Assembly: GCA_020025295.1 (NCBI GenBank)
Contig: JAHHSJ010000033.1
Location: forward strand, 1 to 21,077
Direction: 5' to 3'
From: Oscillospiraceae bacterium
GTDB taxonomy: Bacteria > Bacillota > Clostridia > Oscillospirales > Oscillospiraceae
DNA: 21,077 nt
Positions within the stretch are counted from its first letter, which is position 1; each line of letters opens with the position of its first letter. A program made the translations under genes and the position numbers. Shown piece by piece: positions 1-7,844 of this stretch. The notes under the pieces are model-generated. The model did not search any database, was not told the origin of the DNA, and saw only the letters and a program-made list of their open reading frames with translations.

Positions 1-50
<50 letters not shown>

Positions 51-84
51 ATATGCAGTTGCTTATGTCGTATCAATATTGTTT

Positions 85-113
85 ATTATACGATTTCAAA
101 CCCCATTTGTCAA
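85..113 (-). promoter_or_regulatory. Sigma-A promoter of tRNA-Ala
   Basis: On the minus strand the -35 hexamer is TTGACA (108-113) and the -10 hexamer is TATAAT (85-90), with a 17-bp spacer. Both hexamers match the consensus exactly. Transcription would start near 78, about 28 bases before the mature tRNA, as expected for a strong stable-RNA promoter. Confidence 0.9.
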
Positions 114-177
114 CCATTATTTTTCATTTTTCTATTTTTCTTTGCCATCCGAATTGTTCTTCCCTTCTACAAGACCA

Positions 178-204
178 GCAGCCCGATGCAAAGCATCGGG
201 CTGC
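178..204 (-). terminator. Probable terminator of the aspartokinase operon
   Basis: A perfect 12-bp stem (178-189 with 193-204) closes on an AAA loop, 31 bases past the lysC stop. On the minus strand the bases after the stem are only moderately T-rich (TGGTCTTGT), so termination may be imperfect. The plus side has a similarly weak T run. Confidence 0.6.
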
Positions 205-234
205 ATCTTCGTTTGGTCCTGTCAAGCCAGCTTA

Positions 235-1452
235 TCAGCCAAACTCAGCAAAGAACTTATCATGAATGACCTGCACGGCATGGTCCGCATCACGGATATC
301 CACCAGAACAGAAACTTTGATCTCACTGGTAGAAATCATGTTAATGTTGATGTTGGCGTTATACAGTGCGCCGAACATATCTGCGGCAACACCGGGGTTA
401 TTGATCATGCCGGAACCAACGATGGAAATTTTGGCCACATCCTCGCTCACATGGACGGAATGGAAGCCAATTGCTTCCTTATACTCTTCCAGAATATCAC
501 GGGCGGCATCCACATCCGCCTTGGACACAGTGAAGCTGATGTCCTTGGACTCCTCGCGGCCAATGGACTGCAGGATGATGTCCACATTGATCTTGCGCTT
601 TGCAAGCAGAGAAAAAACGCGGAACGCAATGCCGGGGCGATCACTCAGACCCACCAACGCAATGCGTGCAATATCGGTATCCTTTGCAACACCTACAATA
701 TGAGAATTTTCCACGGGCTTTACGACCTCCTTCACTTTCGTTCCGGGCAAACCGGAAAAACTGGAGAGAACCTCCATATTGACATGATAGCGCTTTGCCA
801 TCTCTACGCTGCGATTATGAAGCACCTGAGAACCAAGGCATGCCAGCTCCAGCATTTCATCAAAGGAGATTTCCTCCAATTTCCGGGCACCCTTGATCTT
901 ACGGGGATCTGCGGTATAAACGCCATCCACATCGGTATAGATCTGGCAAAGATCTGCACCCAGAGAGGCAGCCAGAGCAACCGCAGAGGTATCACTGCCG
1001 CCACGGCCCAGCGTAGTGACATCATCCCGCTTATTCACGCCCTGAAAGCCTGCCACAATCACGATGCAGCGTTTATCCAGTTCCGCACGGATTCGTTCAC
1101 AATCCACACGCTTAATGCGTGCGCCGCCGTAAGAGGAGTTGGTCTTCATGCCAACCTGCCAGCCGGTCAAAGAAATGACCGGATAGCCCATGGCTTCAAT
1201 AGCCATGGCACACAATGCGATGGACTGCTGCTCACCGGTGGCAAGAAGCATATCCATTTCACGCTTGGAGGGCTTGCTGTTCAGCTCTCCCGCTTTTGCA
1301 ATCAAATCATCCGTGGTATCGCCCTGGGCGGACAGAACCACGATCACATCGTTGCCGTCATCATAGGTTTTCGTGATGATCTTGGCAACATTACGGATTT
1401 TATCCGCATTCGCCACGGAGGATCCGCCAAATTTCTGTACGATCAGTCCCAT
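235..1452 (-). CDS. lysC: Aspartate kinase (lysine-sensitive type, catalytic domain plus ACT pair)
   Basis: Phosphorylates L-aspartate with ATP, the first step to lysine, methionine and threonine. The 405-residue length is normal for the monofunctional Gram-positive enzyme. The N-terminal kinase signature KFGGSSV is at residues 7-13, and the substrate-loop motif GRGGSDTSAVA is in the first half. The last ~150 residues form two ACT domains, including the stretches LVGLSDRPGIAF and ISIVGSGMINNPGVAA, which normally bind the feedback inhibitor. The ATG start is preceded by GAGAGGT at suitable distance. It is the last gene of the ACT-hom-lysC operon, 63 bases after hom. No lysine riboswitch is visible upstream of the operon, so control probably relies on ACT feedback and the operator-like repeat at 3250-3277. 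Which end product inhibits it cannot be read from the sequence. Confidence 0.95.
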   Translation of the reverse strand: MGLIVQKFGGSSVANADKIRNVAKIITKTYDDGNDVIVVLSAQGDTTDDLIAKAGELNSKPSKREMDMLLATGEQQSIALCAMAIEAMGYPVISLTGWQVGMKTNSSYGGARIKRVDCERIRAELDKRCIVIVAGFQGVNKRDDVTTLGRGGSDTSAVALAASLGADLCQIYTDVDGVYTADPRKIKGARKLEEISFDEMLELACLGSQVLHNRSVEMAKRYHVNMEVLSSFSGLPGTKVKEVVKPVENSHIVGVAKDTDIARIALVGLSDRPGIAFRVFSLLAKRKINVDIILQSIGREESKDISFTVSKADVDAARDILEEYKEAIGFHSVHVSEDVAKISIVGSGMINNPGVAADMFGALYNANININMISTSEIKVSVLVDIRDADHAVQVIHDKFFAEFG

Positions 1453-1515
1453 GTGACCTCTCGACCTCCAATATATCCAGATTTATCTGACCGAAGTCAG
1501 GACGCATAGAATTTA

Positions 1516-2712
1516 TCAATCCAGCACACGATAGTGTACCTGAGCCAATCCCTGAGGCAGCTTTGCCAACAGTTCCTGCTCACTGAGGGCATCTTCCGTA
1601 AGGAACGCCACAGTACTGTCAGTCTCCTTGGAGAGCACCGTGCAGCCGGCAGGCACTTCTGCCAGATCCGAAGCACGGACATACCAGCGGCTCTTCACCT
1701 CACTGAGGGAATACACCGCATCCGCTCCGCCTTCCGTCCAGAAACAGCGCTTTCGGCTCTGCTTTCGCTTGGCTGCATCCAGAATGTCTGCCACAACCGC
1801 AGAGGCAGTTGCCATCTTTCCGGCTCCCTGGCCGTAGAACATCACATCCCCAACTGCGTTTCCGCGCACATTGATGGCATTAAACACATCCACCACATTC
1901 GCCAAAGGTGCATCCTCTGCAACAAGGTGCGGCGCCACATAGGCGCAGACCTTATCGTCCTCACGGCGGATCATTCGGCCCAAGAGCTTGATTTTCATTC
2001 CTGCTCGCTTGGCGAAGTCTACATCCTGCAGAGTGATGCCGGTAATGCCCTCAGTCGGGATATACTCCGGTGCAATATGACGTCCGACAGCAAGGGATGC
2101 AAGAATACAGATTTTACGGCAGGCATCCGCACCCTCGATATCCGCGGTGGGGTCCTGCTCGGCATAGCCCTTCTGCTGTGCCTCCTTCAGTGCATCCTCA
2201 AAAGACAATCCTGCCCGAATCATTCGAGTCAGAATGTAATTGGTAGTTCCGTTAAGGATACCGTAAATTTCCTCGATCCGATTGGCTGCCAAGCACTGGC
2301 ACATGGGGCGAATCACGGGAATTCCGCCGCCCACGCTGGCCTCAAAGAGGTAGGAAACCTGCTTCTCCTCGGCAATCTTCATCAGCTCAACACCATGGGT
2401 GGCCACCAGCTCCTTATTCGAAGTCACCACACTCTTACCGGCCATCAGGGCACGGCGGGTAAACTCCAGTGCAATGCGTGCACCGCCGATGGTCTCCACC
2501 ACCACATCCACCTCAGGGTCTTGTTCAATGATGGAAAAATCATGAATCACCCGGTCAGCGAATATACTGTCAGGAAAATCGTGGACATCCAACACATACT
2601 TCAGCGCCACTTCTTCTCCCATGTAGTCGGCAATCAAGGCTTTGTTGTTATAAATCACTTCTGCGACACCGGAACCTACGGTACCGAAGCCCAGGATTGC
2701 TACATTGATCAT
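1516..2712 (-). CDS. hom: Homoserine dehydrogenase with shortened ACT region
   Basis: Reduces aspartate semialdehyde to homoserine with NAD(P)H, opening the Met/Thr branch. The Rossmann motif GFGTVGSG is at residues 8-15, TSNKELVA near 97-104, NGTTNYIL near 154-161, and the catalytic signature DIEGADACRK at 191-200, where D196 and K200 match the proton-relay pair of the family. At 398 residues it is about 30 shorter than Bacillus Hom. The C-terminal tail after about residue 335 resembles an ACT domain but lacks the usual glycine-turn and helix, so allosteric control may differ. The ATG follows AGAGGTG at good spacing. It sits between the ACT regulator (36 bases upstream) and lysC. Confidence 0.94.
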   Translation of the reverse strand: MINVAILGFGTVGSGVAEVIYNNKALIADYMGEEVALKYVLDVHDFPDSIFADRVIHDFSIIEQDPEVDVVVETIGGARIALEFTRRALMAGKSVVTSNKELVATHGVELMKIAEEKQVSYLFEASVGGGIPVIRPMCQCLAANRIEEIYGILNGTTNYILTRMIRAGLSFEDALKEAQQKGYAEQDPTADIEGADACRKICILASLAVGRHIAPEYIPTEGITGITLQDVDFAKRAGMKIKLLGRMIRREDDKVCAYVAPHLVAEDAPLANVVDVFNAINVRGNAVGDVMFYGQGAGKMATASAVVADILDAAKRKQSRKRCFWTEGGADAVYSLSEVKSRWYVRASDLAEVPAGCTVLSKETDSTVAFLTEDALSEQELLAKLPQGLAQVHYRVLD

Positions 2713-2748
2713 ACTGCACCTCTGCTCTCTATCTTATGTTTGCCGTGC

Positions 2749-3189
2749 TTATCCGGCTAAAATTTCAAACTGTACCACACCATGGAGCTGGTTGAGCTGA
2801 CGCATCAAATCGTCCAGTTCCCCCGTCATGGAAGAGGTTTCCGCACTGATGGTCACTGCACCTACACCATTCACCGGGATGGACTGATTGATGGTCAGGA
2901 TATTTGTGCCCGATGCGGCAAAAATATTCAGGATGGAGGACAACACGCCCGGCTCATCCCGGAGGATCGATCGGAGCGTTACAATCTGACCTCGCATCAT
3001 ATCATTAAAAGGCATGACCGAATCTTTGTACTTGTAAAAGGCACTGCGGCTGATTCCAGCACGCTTTACCGCCTCATTGATCGTTGCAACTTCACGAAGT
3101 TCCAACATTCGTTTGGCTTCAACCACCTTTAAAAACACTTCAGGCAGTTTGTCCGATTCCACAATAAAATATCTGGGAGTACGATCCAA
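2749..3189 (-). CDS. UPF0735 / PheB-type ACT-domain regulator
   Basis: A 146-residue protein with an N-terminal helix-turn-helix-like half (motif RAGISRSAFYKYKD, typical of UPF0735 proteins) and a C-terminal ACT domain beginning around VTLRSILRDEPGVLSSIL. In this family the ACT domain is thought to sense an amino acid; the Bacillus relative is PheB. I place the start at TTG 3187-3189: GAGG lies 8 bases upstream of it, whereas the in-frame GTG at 3196-3198 overlaps that ribosome site. It is first in the operon with hom and lysC, which suggests it adjusts aspartate-family flux or senses one of its products (inference). It could also bind the inverted repeat in its own promoter. Confidence 0.85.
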   Translation of the reverse strand: MDRTPRYFIVESDKLPEVFLKVVEAKRMLELREVATINEAVKRAGISRSAFYKYKDSVMPFNDMMRGQIVTLRSILRDEPGVLSSILNIFAASGTNILTINQSIPVNGVGAVTISAETSSMTGELDDLMRQLNQLHGVVQFEILAG

Positions 3190-3241
3190 AACACTCACCT
3201 CATCGTCCGCTGTAGGCGGTCATTTGTGTTTATTTTTTCAA

Positions 3242-3270
3242 ATCATACCATAGCACTTTAGCGAATTCAA
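3242..3270 (-). promoter_or_regulatory. Promoter of the ACT-hom-lysC operon
   Basis: On the minus strand, TTGAAT (3265-3270) and TATGAT (3242-3247) are separated by exactly 17 bp. Transcription would start near 3235, leaving a leader of about 45 bases. It is overlapped by the inverted repeat 3250-3277. Confidence 0.7.
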
Positions 3271-3277
3271 GTGCTAT
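3250..3277. promoter_or_regulatory. Operator-like inverted repeat
   Basis: ATAGCACTT (3250-3258) and AAGTGCTAT (3269-3277) are perfect inverted 9-mers separated by 10 bp. They cover the spacer and -35 box of the operon promoter. The size and position fit a dimeric repressor site. There is no T run, so a terminator is unlikely. The binding protein is unknown. Confidence 0.5.
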
Positions 3278-3351
3278 ACCTCCAAATTCAATCCCATTTT
3301 CCGTTCCGCTTTTGATCGTTTTGCACACTACTATGTCAGGAGTTGTCATTT

Positions 3352-4389
3352 TTGAAGGTAATCAGACGCAAAATCGCTATTTTGGCCCTTTCTGTTCTGC
3401 TGTTGGCCCTGCCTGCAACCCGAGGAATTGTCACTTCTTTCCTGTTTGCCTTTCTGCTGGCCGGGTGTTTTCAAGCCCCCATTCAACGCATGGAAAAGCA
3501 TCGGATTCCTCGCAGTCTTTCCACCCTGCTGCTTCTGTTGTTACTTCTTGCCCCCATCGCTCTGCTGATGGGCTACGGTTTTGTCGTTTTGGCGCAATCC
3601 TTACAGACCCTGCTGTCCTCTCTTGCTCATTCACTGGCTCAGCCCATCTGCCCAGAGGAATGGTTCTATCCATTTCTTACCGCTTTACCGCCGCAGATGC
3701 AAGGCACGGTTCATCGCCTGATGAATCAATTAAAAAACCAAAGCGGTGAAATCATTCGCAGCATTCTGGCTCAGCTGGGCTCGATCAGCTCCGGCTGGGT
3801 GATGTCCCTGCCTCGGGCACTCACGGCACTGGGCCTATTTTTACTCTTTCTTTTCTGCTGCTGTGTGGGATATGCGGAGCTATATAATCTGCTGATGAAA
3901 GTGCTTCCTCCTGACTGGCGGCAAAAACTGGAACAATTCCGCCGGGAGGCTCACAAGCGGCTGACTTGCTGGGGCAAGGCGCAGCTCTCCCTCTCGGGTA
4001 TTTTATGGGCAGAGCTAACCTTGGGACTGTTGATGCTTCGCATCCAGCACGCTCCCTTTTTGGCCGGCGTTGTGGTTTTGGTAGATGTAATCCCCATGAT
4101 TGGAAGCGGTCTGGTTCTTCTTCCCTGGTCCGGTGCACTGTATTTGATGCACGATCCGCTGCGAAGTCTGGGGCTCCTGTTGCTTTGGGCGGTTGCCTGG
4201 TTCACCAGAACCTTTTTAGAGCCAAAGCTGGTTGGTACTCACCTGCATCTTCCCACCTGTCTGTCGCTGCTCAGCGCTCTTTTAGGAGCAAAACTATGGG
4301 GCTTCAAGGGGCTGATTCTATTTCCGGTGCTGACTGCCGTACTAATCAGTTATCTGCCGCCGGAATCCTCCGATTCTTTGCATGAATGA
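3352..4389 (+). CDS. AI-2E / YtvI-like multi-pass membrane protein
   Basis: A very hydrophobic protein of 345 residues with about seven to eight membrane segments, and a less hydrophobic central part (about residues 85-150) as in the AI-2E transporter family (PF01594). The region VVLVDVIPMIGSGLVLLPW followed by LEPKLVGTHLHLPTCLSLL matches the conserved C-terminal block of that family. Some Clostridia members are called YtvI and linked to sporulation; substrates are mostly unproven (several relatives are ion antiporters). I choose the TTG at 3352 because AGGAG (3338-3342) lies 9 bases upstream; the TTG at 3343 directly abuts it. It is divergent from the aspartate operon and convergent with the penicillin-binding protein. 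Confidence 0.85.
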   Translation: MKVIRRKIAILALSVLLLALPATRGIVTSFLFAFLLAGCFQAPIQRMEKHRIPRSLSTLLLLLLLLAPIALLMGYGFVVLAQSLQTLLSSLAHSLAQPICPEEWFYPFLTALPPQMQGTVHRLMNQLKNQSGEIIRSILAQLGSISSGWVMSLPRALTALGLFLLFLFCCCVGYAELYNLLMKVLPPDWRQKLEQFRREAHKRLTCWGKAQLSLSGILWAELTLGLLMLRIQHAPFLAGVVVLVDVIPMIGSGLVLLPWSGALYLMHDPLRSLGLLLLWAVAWFTRTFLEPKLVGTHLHLPTCLSLLSALLGAKLWGFKGLILFPVLTAVLISYLPPESSDSLHE

Positions 4390-4427
4390 AAAACGGAGCA
4401 GAGCCATACGGCTCCGCTCCGTTTTTT
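4388..4427. terminator. Bidirectional terminator between convergent genes
   Basis: A 13-bp stem with one mismatch (4393-4405 with 4410-4422, loop ATAC) is flanked by an A run at 4388-4393 and a T run at 4422-4427. It therefore works as an intrinsic terminator for the AI-2E-like gene on plus and for the penicillin-binding protein gene on minus. Confidence 0.9.
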
Positions 4428-4442
4428 ATTACTTAGATTAAC

Positions 4443-7211
4443 TCAACCAAAGAGGTCTTCGAGTCCATCCAGAATTCCGCCGTTTTCTCCATCTCCATCG
4501 CCTTTCACGCGAATGGTAACGGTCATGCTGACCTCAGGAGCATAGGCAGTCGCGGCCGCCTTTACGGTTACCTTTGCCGTACCCGGTCCCACAATGGTTA
4601 CAGTACCATTGGATTCCACCGTTGCAACACTGGGATTATCCACCGTATAGGTCAGCGCACCGCCGGGATTGCCGGCTCCATCCACACTGTACGCACCGAT
4701 GGCAAAGGGTGCATCGCCCACCTTCTTCTTAAACTCAGGGGTGGACACCAAAATCTCCTGCTGGCTCATCAGCGCATGATTCTTCTTCCAATCTTCCGTG
4801 TGGTACGGGCAAGGACCCTGTGCCTCGATCCAGGACTTCAACTGATTGCTGTCGGCCACAGGCACGGAACCTGCAACTTCATCACGCACAAAGTCCAGAA
4901 CACCGATTTCCTTCACGCTCTCCTCCGGGCAATACTCACCGGCAATGTGATAGACAGGCTCCTCGCCTTCCGCGTGCTCGCCACTGCAAACCCTGATCGT
5001 GGTATGCATGGAACAGAACGAGGTGGGCTCATCTCCGGCCAAGTAATAGCCGGTAGCGGCACAGCCGGCCAGCGTACAGGCAGAGGTCGCCAGATCACCG
5101 CTCTTGGTACAATAAGTCGCAGTAACAACATCCCTGTCAGGCTGAGGGAAGGGCTTATTCTCCTTGCCGTCCACCAGACCGCTCATAACCTTCCTCCACA
5201 GCGTGGGAGTGGGGTTACCAGAGGACTGAATGATTTCACTCTGGTCATAACCGACCCACACAGCCGCAGTATAATACGGAGTATAGCCACAGAACCACAG
5301 ATCATATTTGCTGGTGGTAGTACCGGTCTTACCAGCACAGCGCATTCCGGAGATTGCGGCTTTGGTACCGGTGCCCTCACGGACGACGCCTTCCAGCATA
5401 TTGTTCATATAGAAGCAAGTGCCCTCCGTCAGTGTGGGCGTACCGGCTTCATCGTACTCCAGAACCACATTGCCATCTTTATCAACGACCTTGGTATAGA
5501 GATGGGGCTCGATAAAAATGCCATTGCGGGGGAACACAGAATAGGCTCCTGCCATTTCAAAGGTGGAAACACCGGTAGTCAAGCCGCCCAGTGCCAAAGG
5601 AGCGTAGTCAATATCAGAATACACCTTACCATTGACGCCCTCCATATAAGACACAAGGCTGCTGATACCAAAGTGCTTTTCCATATACTCGAAGGCCTTC
5701 TCTCGGCCCACCAAATCCACCGTCTTAACGGCACTGGTGTTCAGGGAGTGAACCACAGATTCGTAAACACTGGTCAGTCCGGAGTATTTGCGATTGGAGT
5801 TGCGGGGCCAAGGCTTACCGTCATTCACCATAAAGGGAGAATCGTCTACCGCAGAATAGGGGGTAATCAAGCCTTCATTCAGTGCCGGTGCGTATGCGGA
5901 CAGGGGCTTGATGGAAGATCCAGGCGGTCTCTTGGTATCCGTGGGCAACACATAACCACGGTTGATGTCCTTCGGTCGGTTATCGCCCAGAGCCACCACA
6001 CGTCCGGTGGCATTATCCACCACCGTAATGGCGGACAGCAAGGGCTGGCCGGTACGGGACACATAGTCCTCAAAGTTGGCCGGGTCCTGATAGATCGCAT
6101 CCACGCTGGCCTGCGCCGCAGGATCGAAGCAGGTATAGATGGACAGACCACCGGTAAAGATCAGACGGCTGGCCGCTTCCTTGGTCATTTCGTACTTCTC
6201 CATCAGGTCATCCCGCACCTGATCGATCACAGCATCTTCGTAGTAGGAGTTAATCTCGCCCACTTCGGCCTCGATCGCTTCCTTATTGACAAACTGGATG
6301 GTGACCTTTTCCGGATCATAGGTGAACCGGTCGTTTCCCTTCTCGTCCTGTCCGTCAGGATAATAGCCCATCTCCGCCAGCGCAGACAGCTTCTCTTCCT
6401 CGCTGATTTTGCCCTGCTTGGCCATTTCCAGAATGACTGTATGAGCACGCTTCAGGTTGTTGTCCGGGTGACTTACAGGATCATAGAGGGACGGATTATT
6501 GGTAATGCTGATCAGGCAGGCGCTTTCCGCCAAGGTCAGGTCCTGCACTTCCTTATCGAAGTAGCGATGTGCTGCGGTATAGACACCATTGCATCTGCGC
6601 CCCAGATAAATATAATTCAAGTACAGCTCAAGGATATCCTTCTTCTCATGGTTCTTTTCAAATTCCAGAGCGGAGAAAATCTCCAACACCTTTCTGCTCA
6701 CCGTCACATCATCGTTCTGGGAAACATTCTTGATGAGCTGCTGGGTGATGGTCGAACCGCCCTGCACGCTCTTGCCGGTGAACATATACACCACGGCGGC
6801 GGCAGTACGCTTCCAGTCTACACCATGATGCTCAAAGAAACGCTTGTCCTCAATGGCCACAGTGGCATTGATCAGGTTTTCAGGCATCTCATCATAGGGA
6901 ACCCAAATTCGGTTCTCCTCAGAGTACAGCGTCATCATCTCCACTTGTTCACCGGTCGCCGGATCAATGTAGTACATAGTGGAGGACAGGCTGGGATCAT
7001 AGGCCGTCACATTCAGGCCCGTCTGCATCTCCTCTGCCTGAGGAATAATCACATCATCAATGTAGGTTTTCACATGGACAAGCATGAAAAGACCCGTGAC
7101 AATTCCAATCAGGAGCAGCGTTCCCAGCACAATGCCGATCCATTTGAAGACGACACCGGTGATATGCAGCGCCTGAGAATCTCCTGCACGATTGTTTGTC
7201 TTTTTTGCCAA
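4443..7211 (-). CDS. Class A penicillin-binding protein (PBP1A family) with C-terminal Ig-like domain
   Basis: Bifunctional peptidoglycan synthase of the cell envelope, 922 residues. After a cytoplasmic Lys-rich tip there is one membrane anchor at about residues 20-48. The GT51 glycosyltransferase domain follows with EDKRFFEHHGVDW (catalytic Glu near 121) and QGGSTITQQLIKN. The transpeptidase has SSIK (nucleophile Ser near 432), SLN near 489 and KTGTT near 628. A Cys-containing linker leads to a Big_2-type Ig-like domain at about 835-905 and an acidic tail. The start is TTG at 7209-7211, with GGAGG 8 bases upstream; the in-frame GTG at 7218-7220 overlaps that GGAGG. It is transcribed alone from an extended -10 promoter and ends at the shared terminator. 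Confidence 0.95.
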   Translation of the reverse strand: MAKKTNNRAGDSQALHITGVVFKWIGIVLGTLLLIGIVTGLFMLVHVKTYIDDVIIPQAEEMQTGLNVTAYDPSLSSTMYYIDPATGEQVEMMTLYSEENRIWVPYDEMPENLINATVAIEDKRFFEHHGVDWKRTAAAVVYMFTGKSVQGGSTITQQLIKNVSQNDDVTVSRKVLEIFSALEFEKNHEKKDILELYLNYIYLGRRCNGVYTAAHRYFDKEVQDLTLAESACLISITNNPSLYDPVSHPDNNLKRAHTVILEMAKQGKISEEEKLSALAEMGYYPDGQDEKGNDRFTYDPEKVTIQFVNKEAIEAEVGEINSYYEDAVIDQVRDDLMEKYEMTKEAASRLIFTGGLSIYTCFDPAAQASVDAIYQDPANFEDYVSRTGQPLLSAITVVDNATGRVVALGDNRPKDINRGYVLPTDTKRPPGSSIKPLSAYAPALNEGLITPYSAVDDSPFMVNDGKPWPRNSNRKYSGLTSVYESVVHSLNTSAVKTVDLVGREKAFEYMEKHFGISSLVSYMEGVNGKVYSDIDYAPLALGGLTTGVSTFEMAGAYSVFPRNGIFIEPHLYTKVVDKDGNVVLEYDEAGTPTLTEGTCFYMNNMLEGVVREGTGTKAAISGMRCAGKTGTTTSKYDLWFCGYTPYYTAAVWVGYDQSEIIQSSGNPTPTLWRKVMSGLVDGKENKPFPQPDRDVVTATYCTKSGDLATSACTLAGCAATGYYLAGDEPTSFCSMHTTIRVCSGEHAEGEEPVYHIAGEYCPEESVKEIGVLDFVRDEVAGSVPVADSNQLKSWIEAQGPCPYHTEDWKKNHALMSQQEILVSTPEFKKKVGDAPFAIGAYSVDGAGNPGGALTYTVDNPSVATVESNGTVTIVGPGTAKVTVKAAATAYAPEVSMTVTIRVKGDGDGENGGILDGLEDLFG

Positions 7212-7235
7212 ATAAACCACCTCCGGTGGAAATTG

Positions 7236-7254
7236 TCTGCGGAAAAACCGCAGA
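7236..7254 (-). other. Small hairpin in the PBP leader
   Basis: A 7-bp perfect stem TCTGCGG / CCGCAGA around five bases lies about 12 bases before the GGAGG of the PBP gene. There is no T run, so it is not a terminator. It may affect mRNA stability or translation; no function is shown. Confidence 0.4.
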
Positions 7255-7284
7255 TTGAGAGGATTTCAGAAATAACCAAGATAC

Positions 7285-7293
7285 ATTATAGCA
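7285..7293 (-). promoter_or_regulatory. Extended -10 promoter of the PBP gene
   Basis: The minus strand reads TGCTATAAT, a perfect extended -10 element (TATAAT at 7285-7290). No good -35 hexamer lies at 16-18 bp; the nearby TTGACA is only 7 bp away and cannot serve as its -35. Confidence 0.6.
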
Positions 7294-7409
7294 TACTTGT
7301 CAAATCATGTATCCTTGAAATTCTGCTTTATTTCTTAATTTATTTTTACTTTTTCGCTGTTTATTATTCCCTTTTTCCGGGAATACTGTCTCTGGTAGGT
7401 GATTTTACT

Positions 7410-7760
7410 ATGCAGAAAGACATTCGTTACCGGCTCCTGTGCATCGGCACTCTTCTCGCCGCGGCACTGCTGCTTCTTGCTCTCAGTTTCCTTCCCCGCC
7501 GGGTTTCTTCCCGCCCCGCAGCAGCTCAGATTCAGGTAAAAACAACAGCCGATCACGCAACTTACCGTGACCCCCTGCATACACTGACAATAACGGAGCA
7601 GGACGGAAAGGTCTGTGTGATGCGAGACGGAATCCCTTGGATTCACACGGAAACTTCCGTGCACGCACTCCCCGAACAGGACCGCCTCATGCTGAAAGAC
7701 GGGATTGTTGTCCACTCAGAGCAGGAAATGCATCAGCTGCTGGAGGATCTGGGCGTATGA
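7410..7760 (+). CDS. BofC C-terminal-domain-like protein, membrane-anchored or secreted
   Basis: A 116-residue protein with an N-terminal membrane segment at about residues 9-29 (RLLCIGTLLAAALLLLALSF), then a short basic and Ala/Pro linker. The ~60-residue soluble end has the pattern TLTITEQDGKVCVMRDG ... ALPEQDRLMLKDGIVVHSEQEMHQLLEDL. The pattern DGK-V ... LP..D...L..GI.V.S...LLED resembles the BofC C-terminal domain, known from forespore-secreted BofC of Bacillus (control of SpoIVB signalling). ATG at 7410 has TAGGTGA 6-7 bases upstream. It has no obvious sigma-A promoter, which would fit a sporulation sigma factor (inference). The assignment is tentative. Confidence 0.6.
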   Translation: MQKDIRYRLLCIGTLLAAALLLLALSFLPRRVSSRPAAAQIQVKTTADHATYRDPLHTLTITEQDGKVCVMRDGIPWIHTETSVHALPEQDRLMLKDGIVVHSEQEMHQLLEDLGV

Positions 7761-7766
7761 CCTTCT

Positions 7767-7789
7767 TCGCAAAGTTTGCGATTTCTTTC
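7767..7789 (+). terminator. Weak terminator candidate after the BofC-like gene
   Basis: The perfect palindrome TCGCAAAGTTTGCGA (7767-7781) is followed by a T-rich run TTCTTTCT. The stem is short once a loop is allowed, so this is a weak call. Confidence 0.4.
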
Positions 7790-7791
7790 TC

Positions 7792-7820
7792 TTGCATTTT
7801 CTGCAAACTCAGGTTACAAT
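7792..7820 (+). promoter_or_regulatory. Promoter of the DUF1292 gene
   Basis: TTGCAT (7792-7797) and TACAAT (7815-7820) are 17 bp apart. The same two hexamers and spacer recur in front of tRNA-Gly at 10078-10106. Confidence 0.75.
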
Positions 7821-7844
7821 ACGGGTGAAAGGTCGGTGAGAAAC

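Noticed and set aside
3190..3340. A lysine or T-box riboswitch ahead of the aspartate operon
   Set aside because: The region from the promoter to the first gene is only about 45 transcribed bases, far too short, and no conserved motif of either family is seen.
4776..7409. A very long plus-strand open frame (nearly 1,000 codons) running into the BofC-like gene
   Set aside because: Its upstream part is the exact codon-register antisense of the PBP gene and exists only because TTA, CTA and TCA codons are avoided. The real gene begins at ATG 7410 with a ribosome site.
7300..7409. A sigma-A promoter for the BofC-like gene
   Set aside because: TTGAAA near 7315 pairs only with poor -10 candidates in a T-rich run; not convincing.
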